Assembly (NCBI GenBank): GCA_030618325.1
Contig: JAUXDP010000162.1
Coordinates: forward strand, 1 to 7,059
From: Methylococcaceae bacterium
GTDB lineage: Bacteria > Pseudomonadota > Gammaproteobacteria > Methylococcales > Methylomonadaceae
Reading direction: 5' to 3'
DNA length: 7,059 bases
The notes beneath the pieces are model-generated. The model made no database searches and had not been told where the DNA came from. It saw nothing but the letters and a program-made list of their open reading frames with translations. The translations under genes were made by a program, and so were the position numbers. This document shows positions 1 to 6,332 of the stretch, piece by piece (within the stretch, counting starts at the first letter, position 1; each line of letters opens with the position of its first letter).

Positions 1-2090
1 TAGAGATGACTAAACATCCGGGTGCGCCTTCATGGCGAATCGTAGGTACTGAACCGGAAGGTACGTTCTGCCATAAGCCCAGCACGGTTTCCGGAGGTGG
101 CAAATCAGAAATATCGAAATCCATTCAAGATGCGATGATCTATGAGCCACTTTTTGTCAACAATCTGGAAAAAGACCTTGCTTACGTTCAAACCATCTTT
201 AATAAGGACTATGCGACTCGTTTTAGGCAAGGGTTTGAAAATGAAGATCGCGATGCAACTCGCCAGCCGCTTAGCCCGGAACGTAGCCTTGGTTCATGCA
301 TCAAGTTGCTATCACCTTCTCCAAGCCAGACAGATGAATACAACAGCTGGGTAGAAGACATTCCACCGCGAATTTTGGCATTGGCATTCTTAATAAAACG
401 CTTTTATCGACCAGAATGGGGCGAGGACTGGCAGCAACATTTATCGGTTGATGAGGTGGATGGCGAGCCAGCAAATGAGCTAAAACTGGATGACCGAAAT
501 ATTATCGCTTCCTATTTACGGGTCGGCTTTGACCCATCAGGTAGTTGGCGCCGATTCAAAGTTCGTCAGGATTATATTGCTACTGAAAAAATACAAACTG
601 AAGATGATATCAGTGCCTCTGTCGTAGTACCACGCTCTGTTATTTCCAAGTCTGGTCCTGCCAAAGGTGACAGCCCAAGTGTGAAGCTGGTTAAAAACTG
701 CGAATACCGACTGTTCCAACGTCCTGACGATGCTATTATTCCTGGTTATGATAAACAAACTGAAAGTGATCTTGCAGAGCCCGATAATTTTATAGCAAAT
801 TTCGAACCTCTTTCCGGTGATAAGCTAGCCGCAGTTGTGGAAGATATCATCCCTTTTACAAATTTCACGCCCCCCATGCGAACGTTATTGTCTAAAGCAT
901 ATGAGGAAAATCAGGGCTATGTAGTATCAACAGCCCATCCACGGTTAGTTGATGGAAAACCCAGTAAAAACCCACGCTATCTTCAAACCAGGCCTGATTT
1001 GACAGATCCAGTGCGCAAATATGTTGCTGATCTGGGTGCCCGCTTACACCGTAAGATTCCGCTGGAAATGCCGGTAAGTTATCCTGTTGATGCCGTTCTT
1101 GCTGGACGTCGAAATAATCCATCAGAACCTGGAGTTAGGGCTTTAGCCGTTTACAATCCGATTCATTATCAGGAACTCCCAGAACTGTTTATGGATTTCA
1201 TTAGTTCGCTTACGGGTAAATCACCGTCTACTACAGGAGCAGGGAGTGAGGGCGCGTTAACCAAAGGCCCCTTCAATGCGTTACGTGCCACGCCTGATCT
1301 AAATAATGCGCTGGTGTCGTTTATTTTGACCGGCTATCCCGGCTTTTCCAGTTCAGCTGGCCATATCGGCCCCGATATAAAGGTTGCCCACGACATTAGT
1401 CTCCTTATTCCGGAAATCTGGGCACGTCTTGAATTAAATGAGCGTAACCCGGAATATTTGCTGGAACACGGTTATCTTGAAGCTATATGCGACATTGACT
1501 ATCAAGGGCAAATAGTACTCGCCAGCCGATTAGGCTATCGCATCACGGATCGTTTTGTTCATGGATTCATGGGAAAAATTTTCGACAATCCCAATGCTGT
1601 TTTTACAGAAAATATTCTCAAACCTGAAACACAAAATATGGAAGAGTATGTCGATGGCATTAATAATATTGTCGAAACGCAACAACGTGTTGCACAACGG
1701 TATCTTGATGATGGCAGTGTAGAGGATGCATGCCCTCCTTTACAGGCTTTACTTAATATTATGGCCACAGGCAAATATCAAGGGATGGACGTACATCACC
1801 CTGACATTCGCGCTATGTTTACCCGAGATTATTTGCTTGCTTCAGACTGGTATCAGGAACGGCTTGAAATCAAGCAGAAGCGGGATATTGCCTTGTGGCA
1901 ACGCCATCTTAAAAGTCTTACCGATTTTATGAATCTAGCCACTCACACAGATGAAGCTGAACGACTGATGATCAATGAACGCCTGCAAATTGCTCATGAT
2001 AAACTTGAGCATGTGCGGTGTTCAAATTACTTGGAGAGCCTAGTAGGAACTATCGGAGCAGACCCACTAAAACCAGCTCGGCTAAACTAG
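1..2090 (+). CDS. PPi-type phosphoenolpyruvate carboxykinase, C-terminal part (5' end outside window)
   Basis: The family (EC 4.1.1.38, described from Entamoeba and Propionibacterium) interconverts oxaloacetate plus PPi with PEP, CO2 and Pi in the cytoplasm, using PPi instead of ATP or GTP. The reading frame is open through base 3 to the left edge, so the ATG at 6 is probably internal. Family members are about 1100 residues long, so roughly the last 60% is visible. Counting from that ATG, the segment has HKPSTVSGGGKSEISKS at 23-39 (a Gly-rich K-S loop), YPVDAVLAGRR at 359-369 (resembling the sugar/PEP-site region VPxxAxxFGGRR of GTP-PEPCK), SPSTTGAGSEGALTKGPF at 406-423 and GYPGFSSSAGHIGPD at 443-457. 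I recognise these as PPi-PEPCK signatures from memory, without an alignment. No signal peptide or membrane segment is visible. The phosphate transporter gene follows 51 bases downstream with no evident terminator between, which suggests co-transcription. The alternative is an uncharacterised relative with another phosphoryl donor. Confidence 0.68.
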   Translation, partial: EMTKHPGAPSWRIVGTEPEGTFCHKPSTVSGGGKSEISKSIQDAMIYEPLFVNNLEKDLAYVQTIFNKDYATRFRQGFENEDRDATRQPLSPERSLGSCIKLLSPSPSQTDEYNSWVEDIPPRILALAFLIKRFYRPEWGEDWQQHLSVDEVDGEPANELKLDDRNIIASYLRVGFDPSGSWRRFKVRQDYIATEKIQTEDDISASVVVPRSVISKSGPAKGDSPSVKLVKNCEYRLFQRPDDAIIPGYDKQTESDLAEPDNFIANFEPLSGDKLAAVVEDIIPFTNFTPPMRTLLSKAYEENQGYVVSTAHPRLVDGKPSKNPRYLQTRPDLTDPVRKYVADLGARLHRKIPLEMPVSYPVDAVLAGRRNNPSEPGVRALAVYNPIHYQELPELFMDFISSLTGKSPSTTGAGSEGALTKGPFNALRATPDLNNALVSFILTGYPGFSSSAGHIGPDIKVAHDISLLIPEIWARLELNERNPEYLLEHGYLEAICDIDYQGQIVLASRLGYRITDRFVHGFMGKIFDNPNAVFTENILKPETQNMEEYVDGINNIVETQQRVAQRYLDDGSVEDACPPLQALLNIMATGKYQGMDVHHPDIRAMFTRDYLLASDWYQERLEIKQKRDIALWQRHLKSLTDFMNLATHTDEAERLMINERLQIAHDKLEHVRCSNYLESLVGTIGADPLKPARLN

Positions 2091-2129
2091 AACCGTATAT
2101 AAAAAGCTATCTAACATAAAAATAATACT

Positions 2130-2134
2130 GGAGG
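2130..2134 (+). promoter_or_regulatory. Strong Shine-Dalgarno for the PiT transporter
   Basis: GGAGG lies seven bases before the ATG at 2142. It is the clearest ribosome binding site in the window and fixes the start of the transporter gene. Confidence 0.8.
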
Positions 2135-2141
2135 CCCTTCA

Positions 2142-3680
2142 ATGACTTTGCCCGAACGCTCGAATGTTCTGCGACTCTCAGCAGCCGTTTCATTTCTCAT
2201 TGCCATTGCTATTTTCGCCATTGTCTACCTGGGAACAAATGGTGGCACTATGCTCGTCATAGCTGCTGTTATAGGCGGTTATATGGCGATGAATATTGGT
2301 GCCAATGATGTTGCTAATAATGTGGGTCCCGCTGTCGGTTCGAAAGCGTTAACCATGGGCGGTGCAATTATTATTGCCGCTATATTTGAAACTTCGGGGG
2401 CACTGGTTGCGGGTGGTGATGTAGTCAGCACGATCAAGAAAAGCATTATTGATCCAGCATTGATTGCAGATAGTAATACCTTTATCTGGTTGATGATGGC
2501 GGCACTGATGGCCGGTGCACTCTGGTTGAATATTGCGACAACATTTGGTGCACCGGTTTCGACCACACACTCGATCGTCGGTGGTGTGTTAGGAGCGGGT
2601 ATTGCTGCTGGGGGTTTTGATATTGCGAATTGGGATACGATGGGTAAAATCGCTGCCAGCTGGATTATTTCTCCATTAATGGGGGGAAGTATCGCGGCTT
2701 TGTTTCTTTACCTGATTAAACGTACCGTTACTTACCAGTCAGATTTAATTGTAGCCGCCAAAAGGATGGTGCCCTTACTAGTGAGTCTAATGGCCTGGGC
2801 TTGTAGCACCTATTTGATCCTAAAAGGTTTGAAAAAAATATGGAAGGCCGATCTATTTACCGCAGTGGGTATTGGTCTTGCTTTGGCTGTTATAGTGTAC
2901 TTGTTACTACGCCCGGTTATTGCAAAAGTAGCAGATCGCTTACCAAATGAAAAGGCCAGTGTTAATCGTCTGTTTAATACGCCACTTATCTTTGCTGCCG
3001 CCATGTTAAGTTTTGCTCACGGTGCAAATGATGTAGCCAATGCGGTAGGGCCACTGGCTGCAATTAATGACGCTATCATGAGCGGAGGCGTTGCAACCAA
3101 GGCCGTCATCCCAATGTGGGTGATGATGGTTGGTGCAACAGGAATCGCCTTGGGTTTAGCTTTATATGGACCAAAGTTGATTCGCTCAGTCGGTTCAGAG
3201 ATTACCGAATTGGATCAAATGAGGGCGTTCTGTATAGCTATGGCCGCGGCTATCACCGTTATCATAGCTTCCCAGATGGGTTTGCCGGTGAGTTCCACTC
3301 ATATTGCAGTTGGCGGTGTTTTTGGTGTTGGATTTTTGCGAGAATATCTAAAGACCAACTACGCTGCCCTGGTGGAGGAAATTAAAAGTCATCATCAAGA
3401 TCAGGGGCACCAGCAGGAAATAGTCTATGCGCTTATTGCTGATTTTGAGCAGGCAACAGTGCAAGAAAAGGCCCAGATTGTAAAAGACATAAAAAAGCAG
3501 GGCAAACAATCCGGATTAACAAAAACCGAACGCAAAAGCATGCGTAAAGAGGTCAAAAATAATTTAGTCAAACGCTCAATGTTTTACAAAATAATTGCCG
3601 CCTGGGTGATAACAGTGCCTATTTCCGGAATAATGGCAGCAATGATCTATTTTATGATCCGGGGTATGATGCTTCCTTAG
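2142..3680 (+). CDS. PiT-family inorganic phosphate transporter
   Basis: This is an inner-membrane Pi permease of the PiT family (PitA-like), in which transport is driven by a cation gradient. The complete protein is 512 residues, close to the usual bacterial length. It shows the duplicated family signature: GANDVANNVGP at 53-63 with AVGSKALT after it, and GANDVANAVGP starting at 294. Each half also has a second repeat motif, GAPVSTTHS at 136-144 and GLPVSSTH at 380-387. Hydrophobic helices fill most of the rest, from about residue 12. A charged, Lys/Glu/Gln-rich stretch at about 400-479 separates the second core repeat from a final helix (about 485-508) and is presumably a cytoplasmic loop. 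Many PiT genes sit beside a DUF47 (PhoU-like) gene, but none is present here. Instead the gene follows the PPi-PEPCK-like gene. The coupling ion (H+ or Na+) cannot be told from the sequence by eye, so I give no pitA symbol. Confidence 0.96.
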   Translation: MTLPERSNVLRLSAAVSFLIAIAIFAIVYLGTNGGTMLVIAAVIGGYMAMNIGANDVANNVGPAVGSKALTMGGAIIIAAIFETSGALVAGGDVVSTIKKSIIDPALIADSNTFIWLMMAALMAGALWLNIATTFGAPVSTTHSIVGGVLGAGIAAGGFDIANWDTMGKIAASWIISPLMGGSIAALFLYLIKRTVTYQSDLIVAAKRMVPLLVSLMAWACSTYLILKGLKKIWKADLFTAVGIGLALAVIVYLLLRPVIAKVADRLPNEKASVNRLFNTPLIFAAAMLSFAHGANDVANAVGPLAAINDAIMSGGVATKAVIPMWVMMVGATGIALGLALYGPKLIRSVGSEITELDQMRAFCIAMAAAITVIIASQMGLPVSSTHIAVGGVFGVGFLREYLKTNYAALVEEIKSHHQDQGHQQEIVYALIADFEQATVQEKAQIVKDIKKQGKQSGLTKTERKSMRKEVKNNLVKRSMFYKIIAAWVITVPISGIMAAMIYFMIRGMMLP

Positions 3681-3700
3681 TGAGGTAATCTATAAGCCCC

Positions 3701-3720
3701 TTCTCCTCTAAGAGAGTTTT
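3701..3720 (+). terminator. Possible weak hairpin plus T-run between PiT and DUF1415 genes
   Basis: TTCTC (3701-3705) can pair with GAGAG (3712-3716; four Watson-Crick pairs and one G-U) around a six-base loop, and TTTT follows at 3717-3720. The stem is short and AT-rich. The purine arm AAGAGAG also sits where a Shine-Dalgarno for the ATG at 3725 would be, so it may simply be that site. If it acts as a terminator, it is a leaky one. Confidence 0.25.
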
Positions 3721-3724
3721 CCAG

Positions 3725-4300
3725 ATGCTCGAAGTAACCACAGCTGATGCGCTCATCATTGAGCAGACAAAAAGTTGGTTAGAATCTATGGTTATTGGGT
3801 TGAATTTCTGTCCTTTCGCCCAACGTGAACTAGAACTAAACAGCATACATTTTGCTGTGGTTCGTACTGATGACACACAATCTTGCTTGGAATCTTTGGC
3901 ACTTGAATGTGAACGCCTCGATCATAATAAGAGTATCGCTACCAGCCTGATTATTTACCCTGAGCTATGGTTCGAATTTGATGATTTTCTTGATTATCTG
4001 GCCATAGCAGAGTCGCTTCTTGAAGCCCAACATTACCAAGGGGTCTATCAACTGGCTAGCTTTCACCCACACTATTGTTTTGAGGGAGAAATACCCAAAG
4101 ATCCAGCAAATTACACCAATCGTTCTCTCTACCCCATGCTACATTTACTTCGGGAAGACATGCTGGAAGTAGCGCTGAAGCAATATCCTAATCCCGAACA
4201 GATTCCACTACAAAATATAAAACGTGCTAGAGAGTTGGGAGAAACAAAACTAAAGGCGATGCTGGAAAGTTGCCGAATCAAAAGTGGTAAATTAGATTAA
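3725..4300 (+). CDS. DUF1415 family protein
   Basis: This is a 191-residue soluble protein of the DUF1415 family, which is common in beta- and gammaproteobacteria and has no established function that I know of. Its length is typical. The family hallmarks are VIGLNFCPFA at 23-32, with a Cys at 29, and the central block ASFHPHYCF ending at 119, followed by DPANYTNRSLYPMLHLLRE at 126-144. The conserved Cys, His, Asp, Asn and Arg residues in these blocks suggest an enzyme or a ligand-binding protein, but this is inference. No signal peptide or membrane helix is seen. The start at 3725 places the motif VIGLNxCPFA about 22 residues in, as expected, and a purine-rich GAGAG lies eight bases upstream. 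The gap to the transporter gene is 44 bases, so the gene may be read through from that operon, though the two functions have no known link. Confidence 0.9.
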   Translation: MLEVTTADALIIEQTKSWLESMVIGLNFCPFAQRELELNSIHFAVVRTDDTQSCLESLALECERLDHNKSIATSLIIYPELWFEFDDFLDYLAIAESLLEAQHYQGVYQLASFHPHYCFEGEIPKDPANYTNRSLYPMLHLLREDMLEVALKQYPNPEQIPLQNIKRARELGETKLKAMLESCRIKSGKLD

Positions 4301-4643
4301 CTTGATCCAAGCAACCACTGATCTTGCAGTGGCAACTTAGGAAGATATCCTTCAAAGAAGATTGGCCATAATCTCCCATAGAGAATCTTGTTCAACAATC
4401 TCCTTATCCCAGGAAAATGAGCGAAACGAATAATCTTTTCTAAGTATCTCCATTTAGTCTAGAGTGACATATCCATTAACACTTAAATGTATTATCGAAA
4501 GGCCCTAGATTTTCTTATCTTTTTAATATTTTAACAATTATTGGTCTATCTGTGGTTTTTTTCGGTAATGGTAGATCAAAGCTTCACTAACCCCTCATAT
4601 ATGTGGCAGACTACCCCAAACCAAACAATCAACTGACAGGTTC
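4301..4643. other. 343-base intergenic region without a recognisable gene
   Basis: No convincing coding frame, tRNA or repeat is seen here. The stretch holds a small hairpin just after the DUF1415 stop (annotated separately), an AT-rich part at about 4507-4560 and a run of seven T at 4556-4562 that no stable stem precedes. The promoter of the following gene must lie here or upstream, but I could not find a -35/-10 pair with good match and spacing. A weak Shine-Dalgarno, GACAGG, is at 4635-4640. Confidence 0.6.
4315..4332 (+). terminator. Hairpin after the DUF1415 gene, possible terminator
   Basis: CCACTG (4315-4320) and CAGTGG (4327-4332) form a perfect six-pair stem around a six-base loop, starting 15 bases after the DUF1415 stop codon. 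No T-run follows, so it does not look like a standard intrinsic terminator. It could protect the 3' end of the message or be chance. Confidence 0.3.
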
Positions 4644-5132
4644 ATGCAAAAACCGTTTTCTATAGAAGCCAGAAGTTATGATCTAGCTGGTATTGCTTCA
4701 CATAATTTTTGGGTACTGCGTAATGGTGACAATAAAGTCATTGCTCAATTACACGGTCTTGCAACAGATCGCAAGACAAATACCTTCAAGCCAATTGGCT
4801 ATTTCAATGACCAGCTCGGCTTTTATGAATTTAAAACTGCCAAGAATGAACCCACTTTTATTTCAAGAAAACAGCAGTCAGTCACTGTCTATCAAGGCGA
4901 AAAAGAAGATGTGTTGGCGCGCTGGAATAAAGCAGCACGTCAGGTTAAGTTACTCAATGATAACGATTTGAATTATTCACCCTTTGGTATTTTCGGCTGG
5001 CCTATCACCAATAGTAATTCTGCCTATCATTTGTTTGCTCAGCTTATGGACATTGAGCATTGTTGTTTTCCTGGGGTTTTAGAGCCTGGAATTAACAATG
5101 CTTTGAGCTATTGTCAGCTAGATGCATCTTAA
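4644..5132 (+). CDS. Hypothetical protein with SHNFWVLR / LHGLATD / NSNS motifs
   Basis: The complete protein has 162 residues and no family I can name with confidence. Visible blocks are SHNFWVLRN (19-27), AQLHGLATD (34-42), PIGYFND (50-56) and FGWPITNSNSAYHLFAQLMD (117-136), then PGVLEPGINNALSY near the end. His20 followed later by an Asn-x-Asn-Ser helix start (123-126) recalls the order of catalytic blocks in permuted papain-like/PPPDE or NlpC-like proteins, where the later block is usually N-C-N-S. Here the candidate nucleophile position would be Ser124, so activity of that kind is only a guess. Three Cys (140, 141, 157) lie in the C-terminal part. There is no signal peptide. The start is supported by GACAGG four bases upstream, which is close spacing. 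It stands apart from its neighbours (343 bases before, 93 after) and may be its own transcription unit. Confidence 0.75.
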   Translation: MQKPFSIEARSYDLAGIASHNFWVLRNGDNKVIAQLHGLATDRKTNTFKPIGYFNDQLGFYEFKTAKNEPTFISRKQQSVTVYQGEKEDVLARWNKAARQVKLLNDNDLNYSPFGIFGWPITNSNSAYHLFAQLMDIEHCCFPGVLEPGINNALSYCQLDAS

Positions 5133-5149
5133 CAGCTGTGTCAATTTTT
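5115..5149 (+). terminator. Possible weak terminator overlapping the stop of the 162-aa gene
   Basis: CAGCT (5115-5119) pairs with AGCTG (5134-5138), and inside it the 10-base perfect palindrome AGATGCATCT (5120-5129) can form a small inner hairpin. Five T (5145-5149) follow six bases later. The stop codon TAA (5130-5132) lies in the asymmetric bulge. The stem is broken and the T-run is distant, so this is a weak candidate. Confidence 0.22.
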
Positions 5150-5158
5150 ATATTCACT

Positions 5159-5194
5159 TTGCATATACCTCTTCAATCGCTAAAATAGCGTTTG
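5159..5194 (+). promoter_or_regulatory. Candidate promoter with an imperfect palindrome over the -10, upstream of the rhodanese gene
   Basis: A -10-like TAAAAT (5181-5186, 5 of 6 to consensus) stands 16 bases after a poor -35, TTGCAT (5159-5164, 3 of 6). The -10 lies in the centre of an imperfect inverted repeat at 5174-5194: CAA-T-CGCTA, a three-base AAA centre, then TAGCG-T-TTG, with one T-T mismatch. The position, about 30 bases before the rhodanese start codon, fits a promoter with an operator, but the match is modest and chance is possible. Confidence 0.3.
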
Positions 5195-5225
5195 CAATTA
5201 AAAGAATAGAAAAAAATTATAGAAA

Positions 5226-5549
5226 ATGTCGGTAATAGAAATTTCAGCTCTTAACTTACAGAAAAGATTACAAAACAAGGTCACTTTATTGCTTTTGGAT
5301 GTTAGAGAGCAACATGAATTCGAGTACGCTCATATTGAAGGTAGCCAACATATTCCTTTAGGTCAAATTCCCCAAAGAATAGCTGAAATAGAGTCCGGTC
5401 ATGGGTGTGTTGTTATTTGTCATCATGGAATACGAAGTCAACAAGCCGCTACGTTTTTAGTTAATTCTGGATTTACCAATATCTATAACTTAAGTGGCGG
5501 TATTGATGCCTGGTCTGTAGACTGCGACAATACTGTTTTACGATATTAA
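5226..5549 (+). CDS. Single-domain rhodanese-like sulfurtransferase
   Basis: This 107-residue cytoplasmic protein consists of one rhodanese domain, the usual length for a GlpE/PspE-type single-domain member. Such proteins carry sulfane sulfur as a persulfide on an active-site Cys and pass it to acceptors such as thiols or cyanide. Visible are LDVRE (24-28), the EFEYAHIEGSQHIPL block (31-45), the active-site loop CHHGIRS with the catalytic Cys at 65 and Arg at 70, and the closing LSGGIDAW (89-96). The loop is complete, so the protein should be active. The physiological sulfur donor and acceptor cannot be inferred. No signal peptide is present, unlike PspE. The ATG at 5226 lacks a good Shine-Dalgarno: the sequence before it is almost all A and T. 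The DUF3581 gene starts 14 bases after its stop, so the two are probably co-transcribed. Confidence 0.95.
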   Translation: MSVIEISALNLQKRLQNKVTLLLLDVREQHEFEYAHIEGSQHIPLGQIPQRIAEIESGHGCVVICHHGIRSQQAATFLVNSGFTNIYNLSGGIDAWSVDCDNTVLRY

Positions 5550-5551
5550 AA

Positions 5552-5571
5552 AATTACATAGCTATGTTATT
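5552..5571. repeat. Imperfect 20-base palindrome spanning the DUF3581 start codon
   Basis: The core ACATAGCTATGT (5556-5567) is a perfect 12-base palindrome, and three further pairs outside one T-T mismatch extend it to 5552-5571. The ATG at 5564 lies in the right arm. No Shine-Dalgarno is visible between the rhodanese stop and this ATG. As RNA it could form a small hairpin (stem AATtACAT, loop AGCT) that covers the start codon; as DNA it could bind a dimeric protein. Either role is inference. Confidence 0.4.
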
Positions 5572-6292
5572 AAAAGAATTTTACTCAGGGCCTGACAATT
5601 TAACTAAAATTACGGCTGAACAAGGTAGTCTGTTTGCCAAAGAAATTGCCAATGATTTTAACCCGCTGCATGATATCGATTCCAAACGATTTTGTGTTCC
5701 AGGTGATCTGCTTTTTTCTATCGTTTTAAAGAAATATGGTTTAAGTCAAAAAATGAAATTTACATTTTCTGGGATGTTAGGTCATGGTGTAACACTAGAT
5801 TTTCCGGAAACTGAGGAAGATCAATTTGATATTGTGGGTAGTAATGGCAAAACGATACTTAAAATTGAACGTAGTGGTGAGAAATTAACTAATGATTCAA
5901 TAGTGGATACATTGAGCCGTAATTACGTAGCATTCTCTGGACATAACTTTCCTTATGTTTTGGTTCCATTAATGGCAAAACAAAATGTCATGATTAACTT
6001 AACAAGACCTTTGGTGTTATATAACAGCATGACCTTAGCGTTTGAGCATTTAAATTTTACTCAGCCTGAAGTAGAAATGTTAGAACCTGAACTGACCGTC
6101 AACGGAAAACGCGGGGAAGCCCATTTTAATTTTCAGATTAAATCCGAAGGTGAGGTGGTGGGCTCTGGGTTTAAAACAATAGTGATCAGTGGTATGCGTG
6201 AATATGAAGAAGGCCCCATGCAGGCATTTGTAGATGAGTATTTGGCCAGAAAAAATACTTATTTAGATTCTATCAATATACCTACGGAGTGA
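5564..6292 (+). CDS. DUF3581 family protein, possible hotdog-fold (MaoC-like) protein
   Basis: The 242-residue soluble protein belongs to DUF3581, a gammaproteobacterial family without an assigned function. Recognised blocks are FYSGPDNLTKITAEQGSLFA near the start, KEIANDFNPLHDIDSKRF (26-43), CVPGDLLFSIVLKKYGLSQ (44-62), the FSGMLGHG and DFPETEEDQFDIV segments, YVAFSGHNFPYVLVPLMA in the middle and a C-terminal beta-rich GEVVGSGFKTIVISGM. The part NDFNPLHD (30-37) matches the hydratase motif of MaoC-type hotdog proteins (D-x-N-P-x-H), in which the Asp and His are catalytic. This suggests a hotdog fold acting on, or binding, an acyl thioester. That is inference, and the usual downstream Gly residues of the motif differ. 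No export signal is seen. It follows the rhodanese gene at 14 bases and lacks its own Shine-Dalgarno, which favours translation linked to the upstream gene. Confidence 0.9.
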   Translation: MLLKEFYSGPDNLTKITAEQGSLFAKEIANDFNPLHDIDSKRFCVPGDLLFSIVLKKYGLSQKMKFTFSGMLGHGVTLDFPETEEDQFDIVGSNGKTILKIERSGEKLTNDSIVDTLSRNYVAFSGHNFPYVLVPLMAKQNVMINLTRPLVLYNSMTLAFEHLNFTQPEVEMLEPELTVNGKRGEAHFNFQIKSEGEVVGSGFKTIVISGMREYEEGPMQAFVDEYLARKNTYLDSINIPTE

Positions 6293-6332
6293 TAATCTAA
6301 TAGATCCCTCAAGAACTCAGCCAGCCTTATAT

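Noticed and set aside
6..8. ATG at 6 as the true start of the first gene
   Set aside because: The frame is open to the left edge, and the motifs right after it look internal to a much longer family. The TAG at 1-3 is in another frame.
2279..2570. Open frames on the - strand inside the phosphate transporter gene
   Set aside because: They are antisense shadows of a clear membrane-protein gene, with no independent start signals or recognisable domains.
4368..4436. Four copies of AATCT as a possible short repeat array
   Set aside because: The copies are only five bases long, irregularly spaced and in AT-rich sequence, so chance explains them. This is not a CRISPR array, as there are no longer repeats or regular spacers.
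4556..4562. Run of seven T as an intrinsic terminator
   Set aside because: No stable GC-containing stem lies directly before it.
4301..4643. tRNA or small structured RNA in the long intergenic region
   Set aside because: I saw no cloverleaf arms, T-loop consensus or other recognisable RNA motif by eye. A covariance search could still find something.
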